Notes: generated from the letters alone by a model not told the origin. Positions 29,957 to 39,985 are shown, counted from the first letter of the stretch. The stretch: DNA of 64,000 nucleotides from Actinomadura latina NBRC 106108 (GCF_001552195.1 NZ_BCQS01000006.1:62001-126000), one strand, 5' to 3'. Program-made: numbers and translations.

Positions 29957-31324
29957 GTGGCCACATCCTCCCCGCGCCGTCCCGGCATGTCCGGGAACAC
30001 CTCCGGAACCTCCGTTCCGGAGCGGCGCACGTACGTCCTCGACACCAGCGTCCTGCTCGCCGACCCCGGGGCGCTGACCCGGTTCGCCGAGCACGAGGTC
30101 GTACTCCCCATCGTCGTCATCTCCGAGCTGGAGGCCAAGCGCCACCACCCAGAGCTCGGGTACTTCGCCCGGCAGGCGCTGCGCACGCTGGACGACCTGC
30201 GGCTGCGGCACGGCCGGCTGGACGAGGCCGTGTCCGTCGAGGGGCCGAACGGCGACCAGGGCGGCACGCTCCGCGTCGAGCTGAACCACTCCGACCCGAG
30301 CGTCCTGCCGGACGGCTTCCGGCTCGGCGACAACGACACCCGGATCCTGTCGGTGGCCGCCTGGCTGGCGCACGAGGGACGGGACGTCGTGCTCGTCTCC
30401 AAGGACCTGCCGATGCGGGTGAAGGCGTCCGCGGTCGGGATCGCCGCCGAGGAGTACCGGGCGGAGCTGGCGGTCGTGGAGTCCGGCTGGACCGGCATGC
30501 GCGAGCTGGAGGTGCCCGCCGGGGCCGTCGAGGAGCTGTACGAGTCGGGCGGCACCGACCTTGAGGAGGCCGCGGACCTGCCCTGCCACACCGGCCTGCG
30601 GCTGCTGTCGGAGCGCGGCTCGGCGCTCGGCCGGACGCTGCCGGACAAGTCCGTGAAGCTCGTGCGCGGCGACCGCGAGGTGTTCGGGCTGCGCGGCCGG
30701 TCCGCCGAGCAGCGGATCGCGCTCGACCTGCTGATGGACGAGGACGTCGGCATCGTCTCGCTCGGCGGCCGGGCCGGCACGGGCAAGTCGGCCCTCGCGC
30801 TGTGCGCGGGGCTGGAGGCCGTCATGGAGCGGCGCCGGCACCGCAAGGTCGTGGTGTTCCGCCCGCTGTACGCGGTCGGCGGCCAGGACCTCGGCTACCT
30901 GCCCGGCTCGGAGAACGAGAAGATGTCGCCGTGGGCGCAGGCCGTCTACGACACGCTGTCGGCGGTGACGACGCCGGAGGTCATCGACGAGGTCGTGGAA
31001 CGCGACATGCTGGAGGTCCTGCCGCTCACGCACATCCGGGGCCGGTCGCTGCACGACGCGTTCGTGATCGTGGACGAGGCGCAGTCGCTGGAGCGGGGCG
31101 TGCTGCTGACCGTCCTGTCGCGGATCGGCTCGGGCTCGCGGGTCGTGCTGACCCATGACGTGGCGCAGCGCGACAACCTGCGGGTGGGGCGGCACGACGG
31201 CGTCGCGGCCGTGGTGGAACGTTTGAAGGGGCACCCGCTCTTCGCGCATGTGACGCTGACCAGGTCGGAGCGCTCGCCGATCGCCGAGCTGGTGACCGAC
31301 ATGCTCGGCGACGTCGGCGTGTAG
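29957..31324 (+). CDS. PhoH family protein with PIN domain (PhoH2-type)
   Basis: 455 residues from GTG 29957, with AGGGAGA upstream. An N-terminal PIN ribonuclease domain ([12 protein letters not shown] with Asp29; later acidic residues in [11 protein letters not shown]) is fused to a PhoH ATPase (Walker [12 protein letters not shown]; Walker [17 protein letters not shown]). PhoH2 proteins are sequence-specific RNA helicase/RNases. Monocistronic by layout, 75 bp after the prenyltransferase. The TAG stop is in a 13-bp tandem duplication and is followed by a terminator hairpin. Confidence 0.9.
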   Translation: MATSSPRRPGMSGNTSGTSVPERRTYVLDTSVLLADPGALTRFAEHEVVLPIVVISELEAKRHHPELGYFARQALRTLDDLRLRHGRLDEAVSVEGPNGDQGGTLRVELNHSDPSVLPDGFRLGDNDTRILSVAAWLAHEGRDVVLVSKDLPMRVKASAVGIAAEEYRAELAVVESGWTGMRELEVPAGAVEELYESGGTDLEEAADLPCHTGLRLLSERGSALGRTLPDKSVKLVRGDREVFGLRGRSAEQRIALDLLMDEDVGIVSLGGRAGTGKSALALCAGLEAVMERRRHRKVVVFRPLYAVGGQDLGYLPGSENEKMSPWAQAVYDTLSAVTTPEVIDEVVERDMLEVLPLTHIRGRSLHDAFVIVDEAQSLERGVLLTVLSRIGSGSRVVLTHDVAQRDNLRVGRHDGVAAVVERLKGHPLFAHVTLTRSERSPIAELVTDMLGDVGV

Positions 31325-31342
31325 GGAGGGCGTGTAGGGAGG
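31317..31342. repeat. 13-bp perfect tandem duplication over the phoH stop
   Basis: GCGTGTAGGGAGG twice in a row, 31317-31329 and 31330-31342; each copy has a TAG, the first being the phoH2 stop (31322-31324). Confidence 0.85.
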
Positions 31343-31348
31343 GGACGG

Positions 31349-31402
31349 GAGACACGTCGAAACCCCGGCGGGCCGGTGCTGGCCGCCGGGGTCTCGTGTC
31401 TC
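31349..31402 (+). terminator. hairpin terminator after phoH2
   Basis: Outer arms GAGACACG (31349-31356) and CGTGTCTC (31395-31402) and inner arms ACCCCGGCGG (31362-31371) and CCGCCGGGGT (31383-31392) build a long interrupted stem. No T-run follows, which is usual in high-GC actinomycetes. Confidence 0.7.
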
Positions 31403-31459
31403 AGAACAACCCGGGCCATTCCCTACGGAACGTGATCATTAAACCTCGTACCGTAGAGC

Positions 31460-31475
31460 TGTGATTAAGGTCACA
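31460..31475. promoter_or_regulatory. consensus CRP/Crp binding site
   Basis: TGTGATTAAGGTCACA is an exact match to TGTGA-N6-TCACA, the site bound by cAMP receptor proteins including mycobacterial Crp. It lies 228 bp before the likely start of the transglycosylase-type gene (132 bp before the alternative GTG 31607), in a locally AT-richer stretch that also holds CTACGG/CCGTAG inverted arms. Direct control of the downstream gene is inference. The remainder of 31403-31702 shows no other feature I can support. Confidence 0.65.
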
Positions 31476-31702
31476 TTTCACCGTCCGGCGGCGGAGATGC
31501 CCAGGCCCGCCGCGGGTTTCGGCGGTGCCGCGGGGGAGTTGACAAGAGTCCCACCGGCCGCATTTGTCTCGTTTCGGTTGCGAAGCGGGCTGCGGACTCC
31601 GGCATTGTGTCTCCTCGTAAGCACCCCCCGATAGGTGCCCGACCGGGGGTGGAAGCAGCTCGTGCGCGTGTCCATGCGCGTGCGACCGTCGGAAGGACCG
31701 CC

Positions 31703-32575
31703 TTGTACGGAGACCATCCCGGGTCCCCTAGGCGAGACGAACGACAGGACGATGTGCGGGTGGCCGGCAGCGACCGGACCCGGATCGGCGCCCCCGCCGG
31801 CGACACGCTGGGCTTCCAGGCGATGCCGCCGCGGCCGATGCGCACCGGCGTCTCCGCGACGGGGCCGCACGACGAGATCGGGTCGGACCGGCGCGGGCCG
31901 CAGGGCGGCAGCGGCGGCTCCGGCCGCCGCAACGGCATGCGGATCGTCGCGGTCGCCGCGGGCGCGGCCGTCGTGATCGGCGGCGGCGCGGCCGCCGCGT
32001 TCGCGCTGACCGGCGGTTCCGGTGGTTCCGGTGGCGACCGCACGACCCTCAAGCCGACGCGGCAGCAGGCGGACGCCGCCGCGCCCAAGGTCGACCCGAA
32101 GGTCCTGGAGCAGCAGCGGCGCGACCTGGCCCTCGAACGCGCCTCGCGCAAGACGCGCGAGGACAGCTCCAAGGGGCCGTCCCTGCTCCCCAAGGGCAAG
32201 CCGATCCCCACCAAGACGCCGGAGAAGAAGAAGTCCGGCGGCGGCAGCGGCCCGGTCGGCGACCCGGTGCCGAAGGGCGAGGCGCAGGAGATCGCCAAGA
32301 AGCTCATGCCGAGCTTCGGGTTCACCGGCGACGGCCAGTTCGGCTGCCTGGTGAATCTCTGGGACCGGGAGAGCGGCTGGAACACCCACGCGGCGAACCC
32401 GTCGGGCGCGTACGGCATCCCGCAGGCCCTGCCCGGCTCCAAGATGGGGAGCGCGGGCCCCGACTGGCAGAACAACGCCACCACGCAGATCAAGTGGGGC
32501 CTCGGCTACATCAAGGACCGCTACAAGACGCCCTGCGGCGGCTGGTCGCACTTCCAGTCGGTCGGCTGGTACTGA
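31703..32575 (+). CDS. membrane-anchored lytic transglycosylase-like wall hydrolase
   Basis: 290 residues from TTG 31703, which has GGAAGG at 31691-31696; a GTG at 31607 in the same frame lacks a ribosome site. A Gly/Arg-rich cytoplasmic N-terminus and one transmembrane segment (about residues 75-98) are followed by a charged linker (EKKKSGGGSG) and a C-terminal domain with LVNLWDRESGWNTHAANPSGAYGIPQALPG, the SLT/aggregation-promoting-factor type lysozyme-like fold, with Glu in RESGW as likely catalyst. Likely cuts peptidoglycan glycan strands outside the cell. A perfect CRP box lies upstream. Confidence 0.85.
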   Translation: MYGDHPGSPRRDERQDDVRVAGSDRTRIGAPAGDTLGFQAMPPRPMRTGVSATGPHDEIGSDRRGPQGGSGGSGRRNGMRIVAVAAGAAVVIGGGAAAAFALTGGSGGSGGDRTTLKPTRQQADAAAPKVDPKVLEQQRRDLALERASRKTREDSSKGPSLLPKGKPIPTKTPEKKKSGGGSGPVGDPVPKGEAQEIAKKLMPSFGFTGDGQFGCLVNLWDRESGWNTHAANPSGAYGIPQALPGSKMGSAGPDWQNNATTQIKWGLGYIKDRYKTPCGGWSHFQSVGWY

Positions 32576-32582
32576 CCCGCCT

Positions 32583-32625
32583 CCGGCGCGTCCCGGCCCG
32601 CACAGGGCGGCTGGGACGCGTCCGG
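32583..32625. terminator. hairpin between transglycosylase gene and fumC
   Basis: CGCGTCCC (32587-32594) pairs with GGGACGCG (32613-32620); flanking CCGG on each side extends the stem past a one-base bulge. It lies between convergent stops (32575 and 32630) and could serve both. Confidence 0.6.
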
Positions 32626-32629
32626 CCGG

Positions 32630-34030
32630 TCACGTGCGGGACGAACGGGTCATCCCGAGTACGTCCAGCGCCTCGTCCAGCTGCTCCGCAGTGAGCCTGC
32701 CCTCGTCGACGTAGCCGCGTTCCAGCACGACCTCGCGGATCGTCCTCCGCTCGGCGAGCGCCTGCTTGGCGACCTTCGCCGCCTCCTCGTAGCCGATGTA
32801 GCGGTTCAGCGGCGTCACGATCGACGGTGAGGACTCGGCGTACTCGCGCATCCTGCCCTCGTCGGCCTCGATGCCGTCCACGCAGCGGTCCGCGAGCAGC
32901 CGCGACGCGTTCGCCAGCAGGGTGATCGACTCCAGCACGTTGCGGGCCAGCATCGGCAGCATCACGTTCAGCTCGAAGTTGCCGGCCGCGCCGCCGAACG
33001 CCACCGCCGCGTCGTTCCCGATGACCTGCGCGGCGACCTGCGTCACCGCCTCCGGGATCACCGGGTTCACCTTCCCCGGCATGATGGATGAGCCGGGCTG
33101 CAGGTCGGGCAGCCGGATCTCGGCGAGCCCCGCGCGGGGCCCGGACCCCATCCAGCGCAGATCATTGGCGATCTTGTTGAGGCTCACCGCGACGGTGCGG
33201 AGCGCGCCGCTCGCCTCCACCAGCCCGTCCCGCGCGCCCTGCGCCTCGAAGTGGTCGCGGGCCTCGGTCAGCGGCAGCCCGCTGACCCGCGCGATCTCCG
33301 CGATGACGCGGGCGGCGAAGCCCTCCGGCGTGTTGATGCCGGTGCCGACGGCCGTCCCGCCGAGGGGCAGTTCGGCGAGCCGCGGCAGGACGGCCTCCAG
33401 CCGCTCCACGCCGTGCCCGACCTGCGCCGCGTAGCCGCCGAACTCCTGGCCGAGCGTCACCGGCGTCGCGTCCATCAGGTGCGTCCGGCCCGACTTCACC
33501 ACCGTCGCGAACTCGCCGGCCTTGCGCGCCAGCGCGGCCTCCAGATGCCGCAACGCGGGGATCAGCTCGTGCAGGACGGCCCCGGTCGCCGCGATGTGGA
33601 TGGACGACGGGAACACGTCGTTGGACGACTGAGAGGCGTTCACGTGGTCGTTCGGATGGACGGGGCGGCCGAGCCGCTCCTGCGCCAGCGTCGCCACGAC
33701 CTCGTTCGCGTTCATGTTGGACGACGTCCCGGACCCGGTCTGGAACACGTCGATGGGGAACTGGTCGTCCCACCTGCCGTCGGCGACCTCCCGGGCGGCC
33801 TCGGCGACGGCGCCCGCGATGTCCTCGCCGAGCACGCCGAGTTCGGCGTTGACCGTCGCCGCCGCGGCCTTGATCTGGCCGAGCGCCGCGATGTGCGCGC
33901 CCTCCAGCGTCCGCCCGGAGATGGGGAAGTTCTCCACCGCGCGCTGCGTCTGCGCCCGCCACTTGGCCGCGGCCGGCACCCGCACCTCGCCCATGGAGTC
34001 GTGCTCGACCCGGAACCCCTGCTCGGACAT
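32630..34030 (-). CDS. fumC: class II fumarate hydratase
   Basis: 466 residues. The signature [11 protein letters not shown] and the [22 protein letters not shown] and [17 protein letters not shown] blocks are those of the tetrameric, iron-independent fumarase. It hydrates fumarate to malate in the TCA cycle. An iron-sulfur class I fumarase is encoded only 1.5 kb upstream on the same strand, so the cell has both types. A Ser/Thr kinase gene lies between. Confidence 0.95.
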   Translation of the reverse strand: MSEQGFRVEHDSMGEVRVPAAAKWRAQTQRAVENFPISGRTLEGAHIAALGQIKAAAATVNAELGVLGEDIAGAVAEAAREVADGRWDDQFPIDVFQTGSGTSSNMNANEVVATLAQERLGRPVHPNDHVNASQSSNDVFPSSIHIAATGAVLHELIPALRHLEAALARKAGEFATVVKSGRTHLMDATPVTLGQEFGGYAAQVGHGVERLEAVLPRLAELPLGGTAVGTGINTPEGFAARVIAEIARVSGLPLTEARDHFEAQGARDGLVEASGALRTVAVSLNKIANDLRWMGSGPRAGLAEIRLPDLQPGSSIMPGKVNPVIPEAVTQVAAQVIGNDAAVAFGGAAGNFELNVMLPMLARNVLESITLLANASRLLADRCVDGIEADEGRMREYAESSPSIVTPLNRYIGYEEAAKVAKQALAERRTIREVVLERGYVDEGRLTAEQLDEALDVLGMTRSSRT

Positions 34031-34126
34031 GGAAAGCCTCCCGCTGCTCTTCGGCCGTCCTTCATGGCAGCCCGTCGGGCGACTCCCGCATTCCCCGGTG
34101 CGAGCCTTCTCACTCCCTGGTCCGGC

Positions 34127-35395
34127 TCACTCCTTGTTCAGGGTGTAGTTCTTGCGCTCCTTCGGCTTGCCGGCCGCTTCCTCCTTGCCGTTGACCCACA
34201 CGTCGCAGGCGGACGCGTCGTAGATCACGGCGTTCAGGCGCGGCTGGTCGTACTGCCGCAGGTCGCCCTTGTGGAGGCTCTCGTCGGTGAGCACGGTGAT
34301 CGTGTCGCCCGGCACCGAGACGAAGATCCGGCACTCCTCGTTGCGGGCCCGCACGACCAGCGTGCTGGACTCGACGCCGGGCGGCGCGGTGGCCTGGGGA
34401 GAGCCCGCCGGGCGGGACGAGGTGGCGGCGGCGGTGGGGGAGGGCCCGGGGCTCTCCCGCATCATGCCGACGATGAGCGCGGTCGCGCCGATCCCGCAGG
34501 AGGCGACGGTCGCGCCGATGAGCGCGATCACGGCCATCAGCCGGTAGCGGGGCGTCGGCGGGCGGCGGCCGGACCGCGGCCCGGTGAGCGCCCGTTCGAG
34601 CCGGTCGACCGCGCGCGCGTGGCTGAGCCGGCGGGTCGGGTTCTTCTCCAGCAGCCCGGTGATGACGGGCGCGAGCGCGCCCGCGTTCTGCGGGGCCGGG
34701 GTCGACTCGTTCGCCAGCGCGGACAGCGTCGCCATCACGTTCTCGCGTTCGAACGGCGGGCGGCCCTCCAGTGCGGCGTACAGCGTCGCGCCGAGGGACC
34801 ACAGGTCCGACCGGGGCGTGGCCTTCTCCCCGGCGGCGACTTCGGGCGCGACGTACGCGGGCGAGCCCATGAAGTGGCCCGTCTTCGTCAGGCTCGCCGA
34901 GCCGGACGAGAACGCGAGGCCGAAGTCGGTCAGCACGACCCTGTCGCCGTCCAGCAGCACGTTGCTGGGCTTGAGGTCGCGGTGCACTATCCCGGCCTTG
35001 TGCGCGACGTTCAGCGCGTCCAGCAGGGCGCGGCCGATGTGCGCGACGCGGTCGGCCGGCAGGGGGCCGGACCGCTCGATGAGCTGTTCGAGGCTCGGCG
35101 CCTCGATCATCTCCATCACGATCCAGGGCCGGCCCTGCTCGATGACGACGTCGTACACCTCGACGATGGAGTGCGTGCGCAGCTGAGCGGGCGCGCGCGC
35201 CTCCCGCAGGGTGCGGCGGTAGAAGACCACCCGGTCGTCCTCGGAGAGGTCCTCGGGGAGCCGCAGCTCCTTGATCGCCACCGAGCGATCGAGGAGCTCG
35301 TCATGCCCTCTCCAGACGGTGCCGTTGGCACCCTGACCTATTTCCGAGACCAGCCGGTAGCGCGTCGCTAGAACGAGGCGCTCTGACTGTGACAT
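34127..35395 (-). CDS. PknB-type Ser/Thr protein kinase, single-pass membrane
   Basis: 422 residues. The kinase domain (13-275) has GQGANG, Lys42, HRD 139-141 with HRDLKPSN and DFG 158-160, plus the activation-segment GSPAYVAPE; all catalytic residues are present. A transmembrane helix at about 293-317 is followed by a Ser/Pro linker and a small outside domain with two cysteines (NEECRIF and SACDVW), too short for PASTA repeats. No ribosome site is visible and a TATCTT -10-like hexamer ends 7 bases before the ATG, so the mRNA may be leaderless. Confidence 0.92.
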   Translation of the reverse strand: MSQSERLVLATRYRLVSEIGQGANGTVWRGHDELLDRSVAIKELRLPEDLSEDDRVVFYRRTLREARAPAQLRTHSIVEVYDVVIEQGRPWIVMEMIEAPSLEQLIERSGPLPADRVAHIGRALLDALNVAHKAGIVHRDLKPSNVLLDGDRVVLTDFGLAFSSGSASLTKTGHFMGSPAYVAPEVAAGEKATPRSDLWSLGATLYAALEGRPPFERENVMATLSALANESTPAPQNAGALAPVITGLLEKNPTRRLSHARAVDRLERALTGPRSGRRPPTPRYRLMAVIALIGATVASCGIGATALIVGMMRESPGPSPTAAATSSRPAGSPQATAPPGVESSTLVVRARNEECRIFVSVPGDTITVLTDESLHKGDLRQYDQPRLNAVIYDASACDVWVNGKEEAAGKPKERKNYTLNKE

Positions 35396-35402
35396 GGCGG
35401 AA

Positions 35403-35408
35403 AAGATA
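35403..35408 (-). promoter_or_regulatory. -10-like element, leaderless start of kinase gene
   Basis: On the minus strand TATCTT ends 7 bases before the kinase ATG, placing transcription start at or next to the start codon; no Shine-Dalgarno sequence is present. The rest of the 149-bp spacer is AT-richer than average. Confidence 0.4.
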
Positions 35409-35526
35409 CCGGAGTGGCCAGGCGGTCATCGGGGAGACCTCAGTAGGAACTAAATTTTTGGCCCAATACTGTGACCTACCGACGAGAAACAACCGGGATG
35501 GGGCGGCCGACGGCCCTCCGCGATCC

Positions 35527-35558
35527 GTCAGCCGCTGCCGAAGGTCAGCGCCTGCCGA
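35527..35558. repeat. imperfect 17-bp-period tandem repeat over fumA stop
   Basis: GTCAGCCGCTGCCGA (35527-35541) and GTCAGCGCCTGCCGA (35544-35558) differ at three positions. The second contains the class I fumarase stop (TCA 35545-35547). Confidence 0.6.
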
Positions 35559-37185
35559 TCGTCAGGACGGGGCCGGAGGTGTCGGCGAAGAAGTCCTCGC
35601 CCTTGTCGTCGACCACGATGAACGCCGGGAAGTCCTCGACCTCGATCTTCCAGACGGCCTCCATCCCGAGTTCCGGGTACTCCAGCACCTCGACCTTCTT
35701 GATGCAGTCCTGGGCGAGGCGGGCGGCCGGGCCGCCGATCGAGCCGAGGTAGAAGCCGCCGTGCTCCTTGCACGCGTCGGTGACCTGCTTCGACCGGTTG
35801 CCCTTGGCGAGCATGACCAGCGAGCCGCCGGCGGCCTGGAACTGCTCGACGTAGGAGTCCATCCGGCCGGCCGTGGTGGGGCCGAACGAGCCGGACGCGT
35901 AGCCCTCCGGCGTCTTGGCGGGCCCCGCGTAGTAGACGGCGTGGTCGCGCAGGTACTGCGGCATCGGCTCGCCCGCGTCCAGCCGCTCCTTGATCTTGGC
36001 GTGCGCGATGTCGCGGGCCACGACGAGCGGGCCGGTCAGCGACAGCCGCGTCTTCACCGGGTACCTGGTCAGCTCGGCGCGGATCTCCGCCATCGGCCGG
36101 TTCAGGTCGATGCCGACCACCTGGTCGTCCAGGTGCTCGTCGGTCGTGTCGGGCAGGTACCGGGCCGGGTCGGTCTCCAGCCGCTCCAGGAACACGCCCT
36201 CCGCGGTGATCTTCGCCTGGGCCTGCCGGTCGGCGCTGCACGACACCGCGATCGCCACCGGGCAGGACGCGCCGTGCCGCGGCAGCCGGATCACCCGCAC
36301 GTCGTGGCAGAAGTACTTGCCGCCGAACTGCGCGCCGATGCCGAGCTTCTGCGTCAGCTCGAACACCTGGAGCTCCAGCTCCAGGTCGCGGAACCCGTGG
36401 CCCAGGGGAGAGCCCTCCGACGGCATCGTGTCGAGGTAGTGGGCCGAGGCGTACTTCGCGGTCTTGAGCGCGTACTCGGCGGACGTCCCGCCCACCACGA
36501 TCGCCAGGTGGTACGGGGGGCACGCGGCGGTGCCCAGCGAGCGGATCTTCTCCTCCAGGAAGGACAGCATCCGCTTCGGGTTCAGGACGGCCTTGGTCTC
36601 CTGGTACAGGAACGACTTGTTCGCGCTGCCGCCGCCCTTGGCCATGAACAGGAACTTGTAGGCGTCGCCGGGCGCCGCGTACAACTCGATCTGCGCGGGC
36701 AGGTTGTTGCCGGTGTTCTTCTCGTCCCACATCGTGACCGGAGCCATCTGCGAGTAGCGCAGGTTCAGCTTCGTGTACGCGTCGTACACGCCGCGCGAGA
36801 TGTGCTCCTCGTCGCGCCCGTCCGTGAGGACGTGCTGGCCGCGCTTGCCCATCACGATCGCGGTGCCGGTGTCCTGGCACATGGGCAGGACGCCGCCGGA
36901 CGCGATGCCCGCGTTCTTCAGCAGGTCCAGCGCGACGAACCGGTCGTTGGGGGACGCCTCGGGGTCGTCCAGGATCCGGCGGAGCTGCGCCAGGTGCGCG
37001 GGGCGCAGCAGGTGCGCGACGTCGCGCATCGCGGTCTCGGTGAGCAGCCGCAGCGCCTCCGGCTCGACCTGCAGGAACGTCCGGCCGTTCGCTTCGAAGG
37101 TGGACACGCCGGCGGAGGTCAGCAGCCGGTAGTCGGTCTCGTCCGGGCCGAGCGGCAGCAGGTCGGTGTAGGAGAACTCAGGCAT
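35545..37185 (-). CDS. fumA: class I fumarate hydratase (4Fe-4S)
   Basis: 546 residues from ATG 37185 (MPEFSYTD). Cluster cysteines are likely in [20 protein letters not shown] and SCSADRQ; GKRGQ and KGGGSANKS are substrate-binding blocks of the two-domain (alpha and beta fused) class I enzyme. The C-terminal beta domain has [14 protein letters not shown]. Oxygen-labile TCA fumarase. Its ATG follows the EamA gene's TGA by a single base, so it is probably co-transcribed with it. The symbol is by family, not by proven orthology. Confidence 0.92.
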   Translation of the reverse strand: MPEFSYTDLLPLGPDETDYRLLTSAGVSTFEANGRTFLQVEPEALRLLTETAMRDVAHLLRPAHLAQLRRILDDPEASPNDRFVALDLLKNAGIASGGVLPMCQDTGTAIVMGKRGQHVLTDGRDEEHISRGVYDAYTKLNLRYSQMAPVTMWDEKNTGNNLPAQIELYAAPGDAYKFLFMAKGGGSANKSFLYQETKAVLNPKRMLSFLEEKIRSLGTAACPPYHLAIVVGGTSAEYALKTAKYASAHYLDTMPSEGSPLGHGFRDLELELQVFELTQKLGIGAQFGGKYFCHDVRVIRLPRHGASCPVAIAVSCSADRQAQAKITAEGVFLERLETDPARYLPDTTDEHLDDQVVGIDLNRPMAEIRAELTRYPVKTRLSLTGPLVVARDIAHAKIKERLDAGEPMPQYLRDHAVYYAGPAKTPEGYASGSFGPTTAGRMDSYVEQFQAAGGSLVMLAKGNRSKQVTDACKEHGGFYLGSIGGPAARLAQDCIKKVEVLEYPELGMEAVWKIEVEDFPAFIVVDDKGEDFFADTSGPVLTIGRR

Positions 37186-37186
37186 C

Positions 37187-38128
37187 TCAGGCAGATCCTC
37201 GCGCGATTCCGATGGGGGCCGCATCACAGGTTACGGGCTCGGGAACGACCGGTTCGCGTGGGGCGACCCGTGCCCGCAGCCCGACCACGACGCCCGCCGC
37301 GACCAGCGCGGCGCCCGCGAGATCCGCCGGCCTCGGCCGGCCGAGGCCGAGCGCGACCGTCGTGACGACCGCGCTGACCGGGATCAGTCCCGCGAACAGC
37401 CCCGCCCGGTCGGCGCCGAGCCGCCCGATCGCGTCGTACCAGAGCAGGAACGCGATCGTGGTGACGACGGCGGACAGGTAGGCGAAGCCGGCCAGCTCGC
37501 CCGCGGTCGGGACGCGCAGCACCGCCGTCCCGTCCACGGCGGCGCCGAGGACCAGCAGCATCGGGGCCGCCAGCGCGGCGGAGTAGGCCGACACCCGCAG
37601 CGGGCCGAGCCGGGGCAGCAGCGGGACGGCGAGCAGCGAGAAGCACACCTCCCCGGCGAGCGCGCCGAGCGAGAACAGCAGCCCGCGGGCGCTCCCGCCG
37701 CCGAGGCCGTTGGCCAGCCCCGCGCCCGCCGCGACCACGCACGCCGACACCACGATCGCCGGGGCCGGGCGGCGCCCCTCCAGCAGGGGTCCCACCAGCG
37801 CCAGGACGATCGGGACCGTCGCGATCACCGTGCCGATCGTGGCCGGGCTCGTGTCCCGCGTCGCCTCGACGATGCAGACGTTGAACGCCACCAGGCCCGT
37901 CGCCGCCAGCGCGGCCAGCAGCAGCCAGTCGCGCGGCGACGGGCGCGCCGCCGGGCCGCCGGCGAGGCGGGCCGCGGCGAGCAGCACGGCCGCGGCGGCC
38001 GCGTACCGGACCGCCTGGCCGCCGAACAGGGGGTAGCCGGCGATGGCCGCCGACACCGCGGTCAGCGTGCCGACCAGGAACATCGCGGTGCCGGCGCCGG
38101 CCGTGCCGCGTCGCTGAGAGCCGTTCAT
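37187..38128 (-). CDS. EamA/DMT superfamily transporter
   Basis: 313 residues from ATG 38128, about ten hydrophobic segments arranged as two EamA repeats. It is divergent from a MocR-type PLP regulator across 113 bp, a recurring arrangement in which the regulator controls export or uptake of an amine or amino acid. The stop (TGA 37187-37189) is one base from the class I fumarase start, an unusual pairing that may only reflect compact packing. Confidence 0.85.
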   Translation of the reverse strand: MNGSQRRGTAGAGTAMFLVGTLTAVSAAIAGYPLFGGQAVRYAAAAAVLLAAARLAGGPAARPSPRDWLLLAALAATGLVAFNVCIVEATRDTSPATIGTVIATVPIVLALVGPLLEGRRPAPAIVVSACVVAAGAGLANGLGGGSARGLLFSLGALAGEVCFSLLAVPLLPRLGPLRVSAYSAALAAPMLLVLGAAVDGTAVLRVPTAGELAGFAYLSAVVTTIAFLLWYDAIGRLGADRAGLFAGLIPVSAVVTTVALGLGRPRPADLAGAALVAAGVVVGLRARVAPREPVVPEPVTCDAAPIGIARGSA

Positions 38129-38148
38129 GGACGCAACGCTAGGAGCGT

Positions 38149-38172
38149 ATTGGCTTGCCAAACAGAGCCAAT
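38149..38172. promoter_or_regulatory. inverted repeat in MocR/EamA divergent region
   Basis: ATTGGCT (38149-38155) and AGCCAAT (38166-38172), perfect seven-base arms 10 bases apart, lie close to the EamA start. TTGG-CTTG-CCAA is nested across the left arm. Candidate operator for the MocR regulator. Confidence 0.5.
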
Positions 38173-38241
38173 CCATGCGCTGATAGATAGACCATTGCAG
38201 ATCTCGTGACGCTTGCGGCGTCTCCCGGCGCTGAGTGTGGT

Positions 38242-39666
38242 GTGACCGACCTTCACCTTCCCCTGGACCGGTCCGCCGGCCGGCTGGCGGCGCAGATCGC
38301 CGCCGGCTTCCGCGCGGCCGTGCGCTCCGGGCGGCTGACCGCCGGGACCCGGCTGCCGTCGAGCCGTGACCTGGCGCGCGACCTGGACGTCTCGCGGGGC
38401 GTCGTCGTCACCGCCTACGAGCAGCTCACCGCGGAGGGCTTCCTGATCGCCCGGCGCGGGGACGGCACCCGGATCGCGCCGCTCGCCCGCCCCGACGAGG
38501 AGGCCGCGCCGCCGCGCGAGAGGACCGCGCGCCCCGCCGCGCCGGCGCGGCCGGACGGCGCCCCGCCCCGCTACGACCTGATCCCCGGCCGCCCCGACCT
38601 GGCGGCCTTCCCCCGCGAACGCTGGATCGCCGCCGCCCGCGCCGCGCTGCGCACCCTTCCGCACGACGCGCTCGGCTACCCCGACGCCGGCGGCGTCCCG
38701 GCGCTGCGCGCGGAACTGGCGGGCTACCTCGGCCGGGTCCGCGCCGCGCACGCCGACCCGGGCCGGGTCGTGATCATGAACGGGGTCGCGCACGGGCTGT
38801 CGGCCCTGCTCGCGCTGCTGCGCGCCGCCGGGCACCGGGAGCTCGCGGTCGAGGACCCGACGAGCGCCCGGCAGCTGCCGATGATGGAGACCGCCGGGCT
38901 GCGGCTCGTCCGCGCCCCGGTGGACGGCGAGGGCCTGGACGTCGCGGCGCTCATGCGCAGCGGGGCGCGGGCCGTGCTGGTCACGCCCGCGCACCAGTAC
39001 CCGACCGGGGTCGTGCTGTCCGCGGCCCGCCGCGCCGCGCTCATCGCCTGGGCGCGGGACGTGGACGGCCTGATCCTGGAGGACGACTACGACGCCGAGT
39101 TCCGCTACGACCGCGACCCCGTCGGCTGCCTCCAGGGCGTGGACCCCGACCGCGTCGTCCTGCTCGGCTCGGTGAGCAAGTCCCTCGCCCCCGCGCTGCG
39201 GCTCGGCTGGGCCGTCGCGCCGCCGTCCATCGCCGGGCGGCTGCGCGAGCACCGCGCCCACACCGACCTGGGCGCGCCCGTCCTGGAGCAGCACGCGCTG
39301 ACCGAGTTCCTCCGGAGCGGCGGGTACGACCGGCACCTGCGCACCATGCGGCGCCGGTACCGGGCCCGCCGCGACGCCCTCGCCGGCGCGCTGGCCGCCC
39401 GTCTCCCCGACGCGAGGGTTCACGGCGTCTCAGCGGGCATCCACCTCTACGTGGAACTGCCGGCCGGATGCGACGAGGACGAGGTCGTGGCCCGCGCCGC
39501 GCGAGCGGGCGTGGCGGTCACGGGCGCCCGGTCCCTCTGGTCGGCCGGACGCGCCGGCACCGCGCCGCCCGCGCTCGTCCTCGGCTACGCCGGGCTCTCG
39601 GAGACCCGCCTGGTCAAGGCCGCGGAACTGCTGGGTCAAGCGGTTACCTCCGGGGCCGGTGGGTAA
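38242..39666 (+). CDS. MocR/PdxR family regulator (GntR-aminotransferase fusion)
   Basis: 474 residues from GTG 38242. A GntR winged helix (15-80: RLPSSRDLARDLDVSRGVVVTAYEQL) is joined by a Pro/Arg linker to a fold-type I aminotransferase-like domain; the PLP lysine is in GSVSKSLAPALRLGW and the usual NGVAHGL, HQYPTG and EDDYDAEFRYDR blocks are present. It senses an amine or PLP and regulates transcription. Divergent from the EamA transporter, its likely target. Confidence 0.92.
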   Translation: MTDLHLPLDRSAGRLAAQIAAGFRAAVRSGRLTAGTRLPSSRDLARDLDVSRGVVVTAYEQLTAEGFLIARRGDGTRIAPLARPDEEAAPPRERTARPAAPARPDGAPPRYDLIPGRPDLAAFPRERWIAAARAALRTLPHDALGYPDAGGVPALRAELAGYLGRVRAAHADPGRVVIMNGVAHGLSALLALLRAAGHRELAVEDPTSARQLPMMETAGLRLVRAPVDGEGLDVAALMRSGARAVLVTPAHQYPTGVVLSAARRAALIAWARDVDGLILEDDYDAEFRYDRDPVGCLQGVDPDRVVLLGSVSKSLAPALRLGWAVAPPSIAGRLREHRAHTDLGAPVLEQHALTEFLRSGGYDRHLRTMRRRYRARRDALAGALAARLPDARVHGVSAGIHLYVELPAGCDEDEVVARAARAGVAVTGARSLWSAGRAGTAPPALVLGYAGLSETRLVKAAELLGQAVTSGAGG

Positions 39667-39695
39667 GACTCGCATCCCCGGTGTAGGAGGTACGG

Positions 39696-39926
39696 ATGAG
39701 TCTGGACGAGGCCGCACGGCAACTGAAGATGGCCGGCCACGACGCGCAGGTGGCCTTCGACTGCATCGGCTTGGGCGACCTCGATCGGGCCCAGGAGCAC
39801 GCGGTGACCCTGCGGGCCGCCGCCGACGCCGCCGAGGTGGCGCTCAGCCGCGCGCTGAAGGACATGACGCCCGAGCAGGCCCAAGCCGAAGGCGAGAAGG
39901 CGATCAGGTCGCTCGAAGACGCCTGA
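39696..39926 (+). CDS. small hypothetical helical protein
   Basis: 76 residues; a strong ribosome site (AGGAGGT) sits 6-7 bases before ATG 39696. The sequence is acidic and Ala-rich with predicted amphipathic helices (DEAARQLKMAGHDAQVAF, LRAAADAAEVALSRAL). No family recognised. It follows the MocR gene by 29 bp and ends in a hairpin. Confidence 0.75.
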   Translation: MSLDEAARQLKMAGHDAQVAFDCIGLGDLDRAQEHAVTLRAAADAAEVALSRALKDMTPEQAQAEGEKAIRSLEDA

Positions 39927-39930
39927 ACTC

Positions 39931-39951
39931 CCCAGGGGGCCGCCCCCTGGG
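39931..39951. terminator. hairpin after small gene
   Basis: CCCAGGGGGC (39931-39940) and GCCCCCTGGG (39942-39951) are perfect 10-base arms, five bases after the small gene's TGA. Followed by AGTTTC on the + strand. It may also end transcripts from the convergent MFS gene. Confidence 0.6.
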
Positions 39952-39985
39952 AGTTTCAGACCGTGGGGAGTTTCAGACCGTGGGG
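39952..39985. repeat. 17-bp perfect tandem duplication over MFS stop
   Basis: AGTTTCAGACCGTGGGG twice, 39952-39968 and 39969-39985; the second copy contains the stop (TCA 39973-39975) of the leftward MFS gene. Confidence 0.85.

Noticed and set aside
31607..31702. N-terminal extension of the transglycosylase gene from GTG 31607
   Set aside because: No ribosome site and unbiased codons; TTG 31703 has GGAAGG at good spacing. Kept as an alternative only.
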